From: JADJGC01 sp964617645
GTDB lineage: Bacteria; Zixibacteria; MSB-5A5; CAIYYT01
Reading direction: 5' to 3'
DNA: 64,000 nt
Assembly (NCBI GenBank): GCA_964617645.1
Contig: CAZTYE010000002.1
Span: 124,001 to 188,000, forward strand
The notes beneath the pieces are model-generated. The model did no database searches, had not been told where the DNA came from, and saw nothing but the letters and a program-made list of their open reading frames with translations. Positions 7,503 through 16,669 of this stretch are shown one piece after another. The first letter of the stretch is position 1. Every line of letters begins with the position of its first letter. The position numbers and the translations under genes were made by a program.

Positions 7503-9383
7503 TCAAGACCTTTCCAGCGGGCGCGGACGAAGCATGTTTTCCGGTTTTAGAAGATCATCAAGCTGCTCGCGCGACAGAAGCTTTCGTTCCAGCGCCAGAT
7601 CGTAGACACTGCGGCCGCTGGCAAACGCTTCTTTCGCCAACTCCGATGCGACCTCGTACCCCAGTCGCGGGCTAAGCGCCGTCAGCACGCCAATCGAATT
7701 CTGCACCAGCCGGCGGCAATGCTCCACATTCGCGGTGATGCCGTCGACACAGCGATGCCGCAGCGTGAACATGCCGTTCTTGAGCGCTTCGATCGACTCG
7801 AAGATGCTGTGCGCGATGATCGGCAGAAAGACATTGAGTTGAAGTTGTCCTGCTTCGGCGGCCAGCGTCACGGTCAGATCATTGCCGACCACCAAAAACG
7901 CGATCTGATTCACTACCTCGGGAATTACCGGATTCACCTTGCCCGGCATGATCGTCGAACCCGGCTGCATCGGCGGCAAATTGATCTCGAAAAATCCGGC
8001 GCGCGGCCCGGATGAGAGCAGCCGCAAATCGTTCGCAATCTTCGACAGCTTCACCGCCAACCGTTTCGTGGCCGATGAGTACATCACAAATGCTCCGGTG
8101 TCTTGCGTGGCTTCGACGAGATTCTTCGCGAGTTTGATATCGAGTCCGGTAATCTCCCGCAGGTGTTTGATAACCAGCGCCGAGTAGCGTGGATCGGCGT
8201 TGATCCCGGTACCGATCGCCGTGCCGCCCATATTCACCTCAAGGAACAGTGATACGTTTTGTTCGAGCCGTTCGATTTCTTCTTCGAGCGTCACGGCGAA
8301 TGCCTCGAACTCCTGCCCCAGTGTCATCGGCACGGCGTCCTGAAGCTGCGTGCGGCCCATCTTGATGACGGCATTAAACTCGGCGGCCTTCGCGGAGAAC
8401 GAAGCGATCAGCTCTTTAAGCACTGCGATCAACTTTGCATTGCTGTTAATCAACGCAATCTTGAGCGCCGTCGGAATCGCGTCATTCGTCGACTGCGACA
8501 GATTGACATGGTTGTTCGGATGACAAAATTTGTAATCGCCGCGCTCGTACCCAAGTATTTCCAGCGCCCGGTTGGCGATGACCTCGTTGGCGTTCATGTT
8601 CGTCGAGGTTCCGGCGCCGCCCTGGATCATATCGACGACGAACTGCGTGTGCCAACGCCCATTGAGAATTTCGGCGCAAGCCTGAATGATCGCCGCCGCC
8701 GTCGGATCTTTCAGCAGTCCCAACTCGCGATTGGTGCGCGCCGCCGCCATTTTCACTACCGCCAGCGCGTTGATGAACTCGGGATAGTAAGCCAGCGAGA
8801 TGCCGGAAATATTGAAGTTCTCCAGCGCCCGCAGCGTCTGAATGCCGTAGAGGTATTCGGCCGGAACTTGGCGCTCCCCCAACAGATCATGCTCGGTGCG
8901 CGTCCGTCCCGACACGTATTGCGCCGCGACGTTCACAACGCGCGTGCTTGCCTGGCGCATTCGCCGCGAAATCACTCGCGCTATCCGCGCGATCAGTTTG
9001 AACCCAATGCCGGGTTGTGCCGTGCACAGCTCTTGGAATCGTTCGCGCCGTATCGTGAGCAGTGTCGAGGGCAGCAGCGCTCGCGCCGAAGTGTTATGCG
9101 GATAGTCGTCCAGAAGCGAACCTTCACCGAGAAAATCGCCGCGCGAAAACACGGTCAGGCGCGTCTCCTGACCGGAGTTTGCTTGCTTCACCAACTCAAC
9201 TTCACCGGAATAGATAACGAACAATCTCAACCGCGCGGTGTTTTCTTCGAAAAGATAAGCTCCGCCGGCGTACTCCAGACACTCGACGGCCTCGGCCAAG
9301 CGAGCGATCTCTTCGGCATTCAGTTCGCGAAACAACTCGATGGGCGCGAGAAACTCTTGGATCGTGGCCGCGTCTATTTGCAT
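7503..9383 (-). CDS. aspA: Aspartate ammonia-lyase with N-terminal cyclic-nucleotide-binding domain
   Basis: 626 residues starting at ATG 9383, where GGAG sits 8 bases upstream. The open frame runs on to 9662, but that extension is arginine- and proline-rich repeat DNA. Residues 1-135 form a CNB/Crp-like domain (FSRGDFLGEGSLLDDYPHNTSARA is cAMP-cassette-like). Residues about 155-626 are a full aspartase: HPNNHVNLSQSTNDA, GGTAIGTG, and the fumarase/aspartase signature GSTIMPGKVNP near residue 475 with the catalytic serine kept, followed by EAGQLQLNV, which is characteristic of aspartases rather than fumarases. It converts aspartate to fumarate and ammonia in the cytosol. The fusion suggests allosteric control by a cyclic nucleotide or another small ligand, but whether the pocket binds nucleotide cannot be judged here. 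Confidence 0.92.
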   Translation of the reverse strand: MQIDAATIQEFLAPIELFRELNAEEIARLAEAVECLEYAGGAYLFEENTARLRLFVIYSGEVELVKQANSGQETRLTVFSRGDFLGEGSLLDDYPHNTSARALLPSTLLTIRRERFQELCTAQPGIGFKLIARIARVISRRMRQASTRVVNVAAQYVSGRTRTEHDLLGERQVPAEYLYGIQTLRALENFNISGISLAYYPEFINALAVVKMAAARTNRELGLLKDPTAAAIIQACAEILNGRWHTQFVVDMIQGGAGTSTNMNANEVIANRALEILGYERGDYKFCHPNNHVNLSQSTNDAIPTALKIALINSNAKLIAVLKELIASFSAKAAEFNAVIKMGRTQLQDAVPMTLGQEFEAFAVTLEEEIERLEQNVSLFLEVNMGGTAIGTGINADPRYSALVIKHLREITGLDIKLAKNLVEATQDTGAFVMYSSATKRLAVKLSKIANDLRLLSSGPRAGFFEINLPPMQPGSTIMPGKVNPVIPEVVNQIAFLVVGNDLTVTLAAEAGQLQLNVFLPIIAHSIFESIEALKNGMFTLRHRCVDGITANVEHCRRLVQNSIGVLTALSPRLGYEVASELAKEAFASGRSVYDLALERKLLSREQLDDLLKPENMLRPRPLERS

Positions 9384-9737
9384 GAATCGATCTCCGTCGT
9401 TCGATGATTGACCCACAAAGTACGAATTGCCCCTTTCCTCGTCACGCAATTTCGCTATCGCGATGAAGCGCGAGTAGATTCCCCGTTGCGACGGGTCTTC
9501 CGACGCCCGCCGCAAGGTGCGGCGAGGGCGACCCGGCAAGAGACTCAGCCGTAGGTGGTAGGCCGGTCGCCCACAGCTTGCTGTGGGAATGATTCCCCGT
9601 TGCCACGGATCTTCCGACTCCCGCCGCAAGGCGGAACAAGGGCGACCCGGCGCCAATGGCACGTTAGTCAGGCAATCGCCCGGTTCTCACTCCGCAGAAG
9701 ACGATCCATCCCGATCTTCATGACACCAACGCGGCTC
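9384..9737. repeat. Intergenic region with two copies of a GC-rich repeat
   Basis: This 354-base gap holds two related copies of a roughly 65-bp repeat beginning GATTCCCCGTTGC (9477-9541 and 9591-9655), with CTTCCGAC and AGGGCGACCCGGC in both. Between them is a small hairpin (CCCACAGC...GCTGTGGG, 9570-9587). A diverged third copy lies at about 12621-12674. The aspartase ribosome site is at the left edge. No gene is visible. Confidence 0.7.
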
Positions 9738-12365
9738 TCACTTCGTCACCACCGGCACATCCAACTTGCGCCCGTACGGTCGATTCGTGACCAGGTAATC
9801 TGATCCCACCGGCAACCGGAAATCAAGCTGCAATCGCGCCTTCGCGCAGGAGACATCCCACTCATCGATAATTCCGTCGCTGTCGGTATCGCTGCCGCTG
9901 CATTGGCAGGTGCGCCATCCGGCCAAGTCGATATTGAATCCGCCGGCGACAACCTCACCCAATTCATTGCTGAATTCCGTCAAGAATAACGTGCCTGGTT
10001 CGTTGATTCCGCAATTGCAGCCCCGTGATTCGGGATCGTCTAAGAATGTGAAGCTCATGTTGAATGATCCGACATCGGGATAATTGCACTTTACGCGCGA
10101 AGTAATCATCGCCCCGCCGGCCGCCGCCGACGAGCCTTCGCAGGCATAAGTGTCGACGCCGCCGATGCGAAATGTGCCGGCCTCGGTGATTGCACTCATG
10201 CGCATCGCGAATTCGACGAGATCGACGTCGGCGGTAGTGCTACCGCGGATGGCGAGAGCGCGCATGATCACGCCCGGCGATCCGCCCAGCGGGCACGGAT
10301 CCTGCGAGGCTTCCTCGGCGCTCAGTCCGACTTGCTGGAACGCGGCGGCAAAATCGACTTCATAGCCGCCGTTGTTGTCGCTGTCGATCCAGATGCGGCC
10401 GGTCATCGTCGGATGCGGCTTGAGCACCAGATCGCGCGGAAGTTGCACCGACCCGTCGCTCGGCACTTGCACTTCCACCGAATCGGCGTCATAATCGTCG
10501 TGTTCGGCGGTCAACTTCCACCGCCCTTCGCTCAATGCCACGGCCACGACGCCGTCGCGCACCCAGGTATCGAAACTCGAATGGTCGCCGCCGATTTCGC
10601 GGCAGTGCAAGTTGACGTCGCCTTTGAATGACGTATTCTGAAGTCCGTGATGTATGAAGATGTCATTGCGAACATAGCCCGATACACCGGCGCCCGTGCG
10701 CTCCAATTCGACGTTGGCCTCGACCGTCTGGTCCTTAACCACCGTCACCGCGACGCTGTTACTCCGGTAACCGGATTTTTGCGAGGTGATCGTGCGCGCG
10801 CCGGCGCCGATATTCTCAAAGCGGTAGTGCCCGTCCTCATCGGTCGTCTTCTCGTGCGGCGGGTTAAGCGGATTATTGTCGTCACCGCCGACAATTACTG
10901 TCGCGCCGCCGATCCCCAAACCGCTGGTTTTATCCGCCACCATGCCCCGGATCACTCCGAAGTCTTCATATTCCTTCCAGATCCGAAACGTCGTTTTGTA
11001 CCGCGCCCAATTCAGGGCCAGCGCCGTCTTGAAAACTGAACTCACCGAATTGAATGTCAGCGTCACTTTCGCCGGCACCGCCAGCCATGCGCCCAGCGAG
11101 GCCAGCATGCCGGATGTGAGATTGATGCCGGTTACCAATTGGAATGCCTCGCGATAACTCTCGGACGTCGCCAGTTTCTGCAACACCTGCTTGGTCAAAA
11201 ACCAACTGCAGCCCCAGGGATCGTTCGCCTGCATATAAGCGCCGACTCGCTGCAGGATGCGGCCGTCGGAAAAAATCGTCTTCAGAATCGTCTCATTGAT
11301 CCGCTTGGAAATATCGTCGTGCCCCAGTAGGCGGGCGCTATTGGTCACGACACTGAGCACATGCGAGCACAACTCGAAAGTTACCGTGATAAACCCGCCG
11401 TAATGCGCGCAGAGTTGCTCCTGCGGCGACAGCGCGTCCCAATTGTTGTCGGCGGCCGTCAAGCAGCCGTAGCCAAAGACGTTAACAAAAGTCGTCTCCG
11501 TTTCGCTTACCGACAGTGTCAGTTTTTTCTTTGAGGGCGGCCAGGGTTCGCCCTTCCGAATCCAATCGAGAAAATCGCCGTTCGGGAAGATATACAGCGA
11601 CTCGCTCGGCGCGCAGCAATATGCCCAGCGACCGTAGCTATTCCTCAGTTCATACTCAGAGCCGCCATTCCAAACCAACCGCAGACCACTGACCTCGTAG
11701 TCCGGCTGAATCGTTGGCGGCGACGCCGACGACTTCGGTTTCGCGCCGATCGCAACATCGACCGTCGGCGAGCTTTCCGGAGAACGTCGCGGCAGCCCGG
11801 CGGCCACGTATTCGGTAACTACTTGCGTCAACAGATTATCCAGCTCCGTATCCTCGGCCGTCAGCGCGTCCGGATCGGATTGGATACCTTGCGTGATGTA
11901 TTCGACCAGATCGGTGAACGACTGCTGTTCTTCGATTTGATCGAGTACACTCGCGACATCGTCCTTATCCGAAACGCAGACAAACGGGCTCAAAAACACC
12001 AACGCCTGCGCTGTCGACCGCGCGTCGAGCCGCGGCTGCGACGACGTTGTTGGGTCGGCGACAATCGCCATGAGCACCGGCGCGCCGTCCCCCTTGACCG
12101 CGATCAACGCGCCCGGCGTGTGTTCCCAAATCGATTCACTGAATCCTCCAGTAGAGTCGACATCCGAGACGCTGTCGCCGCAGCGTACCGTCAAGTCGGT
12201 TGGATCAATCGCCGTCTCGGCTGGCAACTCAATAGTTCCGGTGACCAGCACCTGCTTCGGCGGTTCCGGTTGGGTGCCGCCATCATCGTCGGACGAACAT
12301 CGGGGAACGGACAACAAGGTCAGGAGCAGAAGGACAAGGGCCAATTGGCGATAGCGCTTTTGCAT
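9738..12365 (-). CDS. Large probable lipoprotein with carboxypeptidase-regulatory-like domains
   Basis: 875 residues. ATG 12365 follows AGGAGGT by 6 bases. The N-terminus is a signal sequence (LALVLLLLTLLSVPRC) followed by SSDDDGG, typical of a lipoprotein mature end, although VPRC is a poor lipobox. Residues about 480-560 form a carboxypeptidase-regulatory-like beta sandwich (GMVADKTSGLGIGGATV, DGHYRFENIGAG), and a second related unit follows (SGYVRNDIFIHHG, AEHDDYDADSVEV). The C-terminal third has several cysteines (SRGCNCGINEPG, CQCSGSDTDSDG) and a Ca-binding-like DTDSDG stretch. Residues 60-470 are unrecognised. It is likely anchored to the cell surface or periplasm; no enzyme motif is seen. 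Confidence 0.85.
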   Translation of the reverse strand: MQKRYRQLALVLLLLTLLSVPRCSSDDDGGTQPEPPKQVLVTGTIELPAETAIDPTDLTVRCGDSVSDVDSTGGFSESIWEHTPGALIAVKGDGAPVLMAIVADPTTSSQPRLDARSTAQALVFLSPFVCVSDKDDVASVLDQIEEQQSFTDLVEYITQGIQSDPDALTAEDTELDNLLTQVVTEYVAAGLPRRSPESSPTVDVAIGAKPKSSASPPTIQPDYEVSGLRLVWNGGSEYELRNSYGRWAYCCAPSESLYIFPNGDFLDWIRKGEPWPPSKKKLTLSVSETETTFVNVFGYGCLTAADNNWDALSPQEQLCAHYGGFITVTFELCSHVLSVVTNSARLLGHDDISKRINETILKTIFSDGRILQRVGAYMQANDPWGCSWFLTKQVLQKLATSESYREAFQLVTGINLTSGMLASLGAWLAVPAKVTLTFNSVSSVFKTALALNWARYKTTFRIWKEYEDFGVIRGMVADKTSGLGIGGATVIVGGDDNNPLNPPHEKTTDEDGHYRFENIGAGARTITSQKSGYRSNSVAVTVVKDQTVEANVELERTGAGVSGYVRNDIFIHHGLQNTSFKGDVNLHCREIGGDHSSFDTWVRDGVVAVALSEGRWKLTAEHDDYDADSVEVQVPSDGSVQLPRDLVLKPHPTMTGRIWIDSDNNGGYEVDFAAAFQQVGLSAEEASQDPCPLGGSPGVIMRALAIRGSTTADVDLVEFAMRMSAITEAGTFRIGGVDTYACEGSSAAAGGAMITSRVKCNYPDVGSFNMSFTFLDDPESRGCNCGINEPGTLFLTEFSNELGEVVAGGFNIDLAGWRTCQCSGSDTDSDGIIDEWDVSCAKARLQLDFRLPVGSDYLVTNRPYGRKLDVPVVTK

Positions 12366-12759
12366 GCAAACCTCCTGTCGCGCCGCCGCGATTCGACCAC
12401 CACGGTCGCCGTTCGGCGACAGACGCGTAATGTGGATTTACAAATCTACACTAAAGCATAATGGGACTCAGGCCGCGTTGTCAAGTATTGAGGACAATTG
12501 ATTCCCCGAGATTGCACGTCGACGCTCCTGATGGCTGCACTTTGAAAGCGGGTATCCGCTCATCTGATCGCGGGTCGGTGCCCCGGCGTTCCGTTCGTCG
12601 CGGCTTCAGCCGCGACACGCGTTGCGACGGCTTTTCCGACTCCCGCCGACAGGCGGACCGAGGGCGATCCGGCGCGCGTTTTCCCCGCTGCAATTAGGAA
12701 CCACATCCAGTTTTGCCTTGCCCCGTCGTCTTCAAACTTACTCAATTCGCATCAATACC
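12366..12759. repeat. Intergenic region between divergent genes with repeat copies
   Basis: This 394-base gap separates the lipoprotein (minus) from marC (plus) and must hold both promoters. It contains a small palindrome (GTCGCGGCTTCAGCCGCGAC, about 12598-12617) of the same family as the repeats near 16200 and 17400, then a diverged copy of the 9477/9591 repeat at 12621-12674. No gene is supported. Confidence 0.6.
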
Positions 12760-13392
12760 ATGCTCGACTGGACGCAATACCTCGAGATTTTCACGGCGAT
12801 CTTAGTCATCGTCGACCCATTCGGCTCGGTGCCGATTTTCCTCAGCGTGACCGCCGACGAAAACGCCGTTCAACGAGCACGCACCGCACGCGTCGCCTCG
12901 ATCGTCTTCGCCGGTGTGCTGATCGGCGCCGCCTTCGCCGGTGAGCCCTTGTTGCGATTCTTCGGGATTCGCATCGCCTCTTTTCAGGTCGGCGGCGGTG
13001 TGCTGATTCTTTTGCTCGTCATCTCGATGCTCAACGCGCACGTCAGCCCGACTCGCCAAACGCCTGAAGAAGCTCAGGAAGCCGTCGCCAAACAAAATGT
13101 CGCGGTGGTTCCGTTGGCGATTCCGCTACTTTCGGGTCCGGCGGCAATCTCGACCGTGATCATCTACGCCCACAAATCCGATTCGTGGTTCGATAAAGGC
13201 TTCGTCGTCTGCTCGATTATTCTGGTCGCGCTTATCGTTTGGCTTCTCTTCCGAATCTCCATCCCCTTAAGCCGCCGCCTCGGTCAGACCGGCGTCAACA
13301 CGATGACCCGCGTCATGGGCTTGTTGCTCGTAGCCATCGCCATCGAGTTCATCGCCACCGGATTGTTGGAACTATTTCCCGGGTTAGCCTGA
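12760..13392 (+). CDS. MarC family integral membrane protein
   Basis: 210 residues, typical for the family. I start at ATG 12760 because MLDWTQYLEIFTAILVIVDPFGSVPIFL is the usual MarC N-terminus; the open frame upstream is repeat DNA. Six hydrophobic segments are visible, with the family motifs IVDPFGSVPIFL in the first helix and the PLAIPLLSGPAAIST loop mid-protein. MarC/YhgN proteins are inner-membrane proteins of poorly known transport function; the historic link to multiple antibiotic resistance is not established. It probably stands alone: 175 bases separate it from the next gene. Confidence 0.93.
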   Translation: MLDWTQYLEIFTAILVIVDPFGSVPIFLSVTADENAVQRARTARVASIVFAGVLIGAAFAGEPLLRFFGIRIASFQVGGGVLILLLVISMLNAHVSPTRQTPEEAQEAVAKQNVAVVPLAIPLLSGPAAISTVIIYAHKSDSWFDKGFVVCSIILVALIVWLLFRISIPLSRRLGQTGVNTMTRVMGLLLVAIAIEFIATGLLELFPGLA

Positions 13393-13567
13393 CCGCTTTG
13401 TTTCCATATTTGACTTGACCACCTCACCACAAAGGGATATCATTCCCCGTCGAGCTGCAGGGAGCTTCAATTCCTCCCTGCGGTTTTGCTTTTCGAGCGG
13501 CCGGTCGCAAGTCGTTCCGGCGCGTACGTATAACTGGTGGAGGGAGCTCTGTTGGTTGGGCAGCCAC

Positions 13568-14215
13568 ATGAGCCATAGACAGATTACAGATCGCATGGTA
13601 ATGCAGGAAATGCAACAAAAGCGGCGTGTCAATTATGAGAGCGCCTCGATTCCCTTCGGCAGGCTCTGCCTCAAATTGGGCTTGACGCCAAACGTCCTAA
13701 CCGGAATCTCCTTCCTCGTCTCGGCCGGCGCGGCCTTCCTCTTCTGGAAAGGCTATCTCATTTGGGGCGCCGTGACGATGCTGCTAACGATGTTCACCGA
13801 TATGCTCGATGGCGCCACCGCCCGGGCCGGAAATTGCGGGACCAGGTTCGGGGGGATTCTCGATCACGTTTCCGACCGCTACGCCGAAGCGGCGATCCTG
13901 TTTGGTATCGCCTTGTCAGGCTCGACCCATCCGGCGTGGGCGATGTTTGCGCTCTTCGGCATGATTATCGCCAGCTACACGCGCGAGACCGCCGAAGCGC
14001 AGGGTAAAATCGCCTCCGTCGCTGTCGGCGCCGTCGGCCGGCTGGAGAAGTTCCTCATCCTGATTCTCGGCGCCGTTTTTGAAGCAATCTTCCCCGGTTA
14101 CAACATCCTCACTTACTCGCTGATCATCGTCGGCGCTGTATCCTATCTCACCAGCATCCAGCGTTTGCTTTACGCCAAAAAGATTCTCGAAGAACGCGAT
14201 CGGCAAGGATCATGA
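13568..14215 (+). CDS. CDP-alcohol phosphatidyltransferase family membrane enzyme
   Basis: About 215 residues. The catalytic motif D-G-x2-A-R-x8-G-x3-D-x3-D is complete (DGATARAGNCGTRFGGILD then HVSD), so the metal site is intact. Several transmembrane helices follow. These enzymes join a CDP-activated lipid to an alcohol, making phospholipid head groups in the inner membrane. The start is uncertain: ATG 13568 has no close ribosome site, whereas GGAGGG at 13539 would suit the in-frame TTG 13556. It overlaps the downstream PfkB kinase gene by 4 bases, so the two are probably translated together. The acceptor alcohol cannot be read from the sequence. Confidence 0.9.
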   Translation: MSHRQITDRMVMQEMQQKRRVNYESASIPFGRLCLKLGLTPNVLTGISFLVSAGAAFLFWKGYLIWGAVTMLLTMFTDMLDGATARAGNCGTRFGGILDHVSDRYAEAAILFGIALSGSTHPAWAMFALFGMIIASYTRETAEAQGKIASVAVGAVGRLEKFLILILGAVFEAIFPGYNILTYSLIIVGAVSYLTSIQRLLYAKKILEERDRQGS

Positions 14216-15114
14216 TCGTCGGCGTCGGCAATCCCGTATTTGATCTCATTGAAACCCCGTATCTGAAGACCGATGGCCGTGTGCTGTCGGGCTGTTCGAC
14301 AAATGCCTGTTTGGCGCTGTCGAAACTGGGCAAGAAAACCGCGCTGGTTGGTCGAGTGGGACTTGACTTCGATAGCGTTTTTCGCCGCGATATGGAGCGC
14401 TTCGGTATCGAATACGCCGTGCAAGAGTCTCCGGAATCGGGCGGTTTCAAGCTGATCTACTATGACAAGCACGGCAACCGTACACTCGACGTTCTCGGCG
14501 ACGCCGGCGCCATCAATTTCTTCCCCGAACAATACCTCGACGCCGACTGGATTCTCTTCGGCCCGATTCTGCAGGAAGTCGATCTCGCATTCGTCGAGAT
14601 GGTCAAATCGCGCAGCCGCGCTAAGATCTTCGTCGATCCTCAGGGATTCCTGCGTAAGATCGTCGATGGCCGAATCGTACATGAGAAGACGTCGGAAATC
14701 GAGCGGGTGGCCGCGCTTTCGAGGGTGTTCAAGCCGAACGAAATGGAGTGCAAAGTCCTCACCGGAATTGATCCGCGTGTCGATTTCGAAACTCCCGCCA
14801 AAATGCTGAAAGATTGGGGATCGGAGATCGTCATCATTACGCTGGCTGAGGAAGGCTCAGTGATCTACGACGGCAAGAAAATGTATCGCATTCCGGCTTA
14901 CGAGACCCTCGCCAAGGACTCAACCGGCGCCGGCGACACCTACGCCGCGGGCATGATGTATGCCATCGATCAAGGCTACGACTGGTATGAAGCTGGCTGC
15001 TTTGCGGGCTGCGTTTCCTCGGTCATGATCGAGAACACGGGCCCCGATTTCCCGCTGACGCTCGCCGAAGCCGAGTCGCGCAAGCAGCGGCTGCTGGCGC
15101 GGATTCCGGCGTAG
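14212..15114 (+). CDS. PfkB/ribokinase family carbohydrate kinase
   Basis: 300 residues with family landmarks: the N-terminal VGVGNPVFDLIE, a sugar-site region GCSTNACLALSKLG, VFKPNEMECKVLTG, and the C-terminal signature DSTGAGDTYAAG with the catalytic Asp. It phosphorylates a sugar, polyol or nucleoside with ATP in the cytosol. Its ATGA overlap with the CDP-alcohol transferase suggests its product is the transferase acceptor, for example an inositol or polyol phosphate; this is inference. Substrate specificity within PfkB is not readable from these motifs; adenosine- and inositol-type kinases are alternatives. Confidence 0.9.
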   Translation: MIVGVGNPVFDLIETPYLKTDGRVLSGCSTNACLALSKLGKKTALVGRVGLDFDSVFRRDMERFGIEYAVQESPESGGFKLIYYDKHGNRTLDVLGDAGAINFFPEQYLDADWILFGPILQEVDLAFVEMVKSRSRAKIFVDPQGFLRKIVDGRIVHEKTSEIERVAALSRVFKPNEMECKVLTGIDPRVDFETPAKMLKDWGSEIVIITLAEEGSVIYDGKKMYRIPAYETLAKDSTGAGDTYAAGMMYAIDQGYDWYEAGCFAGCVSSVMIENTGPDFPLTLAEAESRKQRLLARIPA

Positions 15115-15210
15115 CTTCGTCGCCGCCAACCCGAGCTTTCGTCTTTTCTCGCTTCCCGAAATTGCGTACATTACTCATCCGGCAGGCCGGTTATGGAGGA
15201 GCGATTTCCT

Positions 15211-15603
15211 TTGCCACATTCCGACAGAGCTTTCTCCCCCGAGGTGATGGATCACTTCCTTCATCCGCGTAATGTCGGCAAGGTCGGCAAGCCAACGCTC
15301 GCCGTGGAAATTGTTAATGAGGTTTGCGGCGACAAGATGGCGCTGACATTGCGCCTCGACTCTGGCCGTGTCGCAGAGGCGCGCTTCCAGTCGCTCGGCT
15401 GCGCCGTGGCGATTGCCGCTGCTTCAATGTTGACCGAATCCATTTCCGGCCAGCCCATAGATCGCGCGGCGGAATTGGCGGAATCGGCCTTCGCAAAAGT
15501 AGATGCCGGAGTGTTTGATGAAAAGCTGCACTGTCGTCAAATGGTTCGCAAACTCTGGGCGATGGCGCTGGAGCAATTGACTGCGAGAGAATCTGATCTC
15601 TGA
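15211..15603 (+). CDS. NifU/IscU-like iron-sulfur cluster scaffold protein
   Basis: 130 residues. I start at TTG 15211 because GGAGGAG lies 9 bases upstream and the protein then begins like IscU; an ATG at 15193 contains that ribosome site and would add six residues. All three scaffold cysteines are present: Cys39 in NEVCGDKM, Cys64 in SLGCAVAIAAAS and Cys108 in KLHCRQM, with Asp41 beside the first. IscU-type proteins assemble Fe-S clusters and hand them to apoproteins. No cysteine desulfurase is nearby. The neighbours downstream are a rubrerythrin (13 bases away) and a flavoprotein, so an iron/redox role fits. Confidence 0.88.
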   Translation: MPHSDRAFSPEVMDHFLHPRNVGKVGKPTLAVEIVNEVCGDKMALTLRLDSGRVAEARFQSLGCAVAIAAASMLTESISGQPIDRAAELAESAFAKVDAGVFDEKLHCRQMVRKLWAMALEQLTARESDL

Positions 15604-15616
15604 TAAGGAGTCCGCA

Positions 15617-16114
15617 ATGACGGAATTCGCAAAAGACATTGAGGATATCATCAAAATCGGCATCAAAACCGAGATTGAAGGCCAGTATTTCTATTCAACA
15701 CTGGCCCAGCAGGTGAAAAACCCCGACGCTAAGAAGAAGATCGAGCAGTTGGCGATGGATGAAGTTAGCCACGAGCGCCGGCTGCGCGAACTCTACAAAG
15801 TCCACGTCGGCAAAGAGGTTGGCGACTTGCCCGCCCAAGGACTGGCGATTTTCAAAGACGCTTTCGGTGACCGGCCGCTTGCGGAAGCCGACAAATTTCG
15901 CTTGATTGAACTGGCGATGGAGGCTGAACGCCTCACCGCCAAGCATTACAAGAACGGCGAAGGCAAGGCTCGCGACCCGAAAGTCCGTGCCGTCTTCACC
16001 GAGTTGGTCGCCGAAGAAGACGGCCACTACGATATGCTCGCTGCCGAGCGCGAAGCCCTGCGCGGCAATATCAACTGGTTCGCCTATGAAGGCAGCCAGA
16101 TGCTGGAGGATTAG
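15617..16114 (+). CDS. Rubrerythrin-like ferritin-fold di-iron protein
   Basis: 165 residues, with AAGGAG ahead of ATG 15617. It has the four-helix di-iron pattern: KTEIEGQYFY with Glu ligands near 19-21, ExxH in DEVSHE (Glu49, His52), a mid helix with MEAERLTAKHY, and a second ExxH in AEEDGHYD. No C-terminal rubredoxin domain (CxxC pairs) is present, so it is the short rubrerythrin/YhjR-like type. Such proteins reduce peroxide or store iron in anaerobes and microaerophiles. It follows the IscU-like gene by 13 bases and precedes the flavoprotein at 16670, a possible electron donor. Confidence 0.92.
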   Translation: MTEFAKDIEDIIKIGIKTEIEGQYFYSTLAQQVKNPDAKKKIEQLAMDEVSHERRLRELYKVHVGKEVGDLPAQGLAIFKDAFGDRPLAEADKFRLIELAMEAERLTAKHYKNGEGKARDPKVRAVFTELVAEEDGHYDMLAAEREALRGNINWFAYEGSQMLED

Positions 16115-16140
16115 ATACGAGCCGCAGGTTGGGTGCCCAC

Positions 16141-16651
16141 AAGCGTTGCGCCGCAGGCGTGTCGCGACGCGAAACCCGACATGAATTCTGTTGGAGCGGC
16201 TTCAGCCGCCACAACTCGATTCCCCTCTCGAGAGGGGTGCTGTACCGCAGCTTTGCTGCGGTACGGCGGGGTGTGTTTCGCTGTTGTCCACACAACCCCA
16301 GCGCCGTTGCGATTAGGATGTTTCAGGAGTGGGACGTAGTTCGGGTTTCCAGAGGCGTTACGCCGCAGGCGTGTCGCGACGCGAAACCCGATATGAATTC
16401 TGTTGGAGCGGCTTCCGCCGCGACAACTCAATTCCCCTCTCGAGAGGGGTGCTGTACCGCAGCCTTGCTGCGGTACGGCGGGGTGNNNNNNNNNNNNNNN
16501 NNNNNNNNNNNNNNNNNNNNNNNNNNNNNNNNNNNNNNNNNNNNNNNNNNNNNNNNNNNNNNNNNNNNNNNNNNNNNNNNNNNNNTTGCTGCGGTACGGC
16601 GGGGTGTGTTTCGCCGTTGTCCACACAACCCCAGCGCCGTTGAAATTAGGA
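16141..16651. repeat. Tandem repeat array, about 212-bp period, broken by an assembly gap
   Basis: Two near-identical units begin at 16149 and 16361 (CGCCGCAGGCGTGTCGCGAC), each with a palindrome GGAGCGGCTTC-GCC, a CCCTCTCGAGAGGGG palindrome and a CCGCAGC...GCTGCGG hairpin. A third partial unit resumes at 16586 after the N run. The array fills the gap between rubrerythrin and the flavoprotein. Not a CRISPR: units are long and there are no unique spacers. Frames through it are repeat translations, not genes. Confidence 0.9.
16486..16585. other. Assembly gap (100 N)
   Basis: Exactly 100 N bases within the tandem array; the true size is unknown and more repeat units may be missing. Confidence 0.99.
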
Positions 16652-16669
16652 TGTTTGAGGAGATAAATC

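Noticed and set aside
8259..9407. 382-codon plus-strand frame opposite the aspartase
   Set aside because: It lies antisense to a fully conserved enzyme; the Arg/His-rich translation is typical of a shadow frame.
9384..9662. N-terminal extension of the aspartase to 9662
   Set aside because: The added residues are translated repeat DNA, and the internal ATG at 9383 has a good ribosome site directly before the CNB domain.
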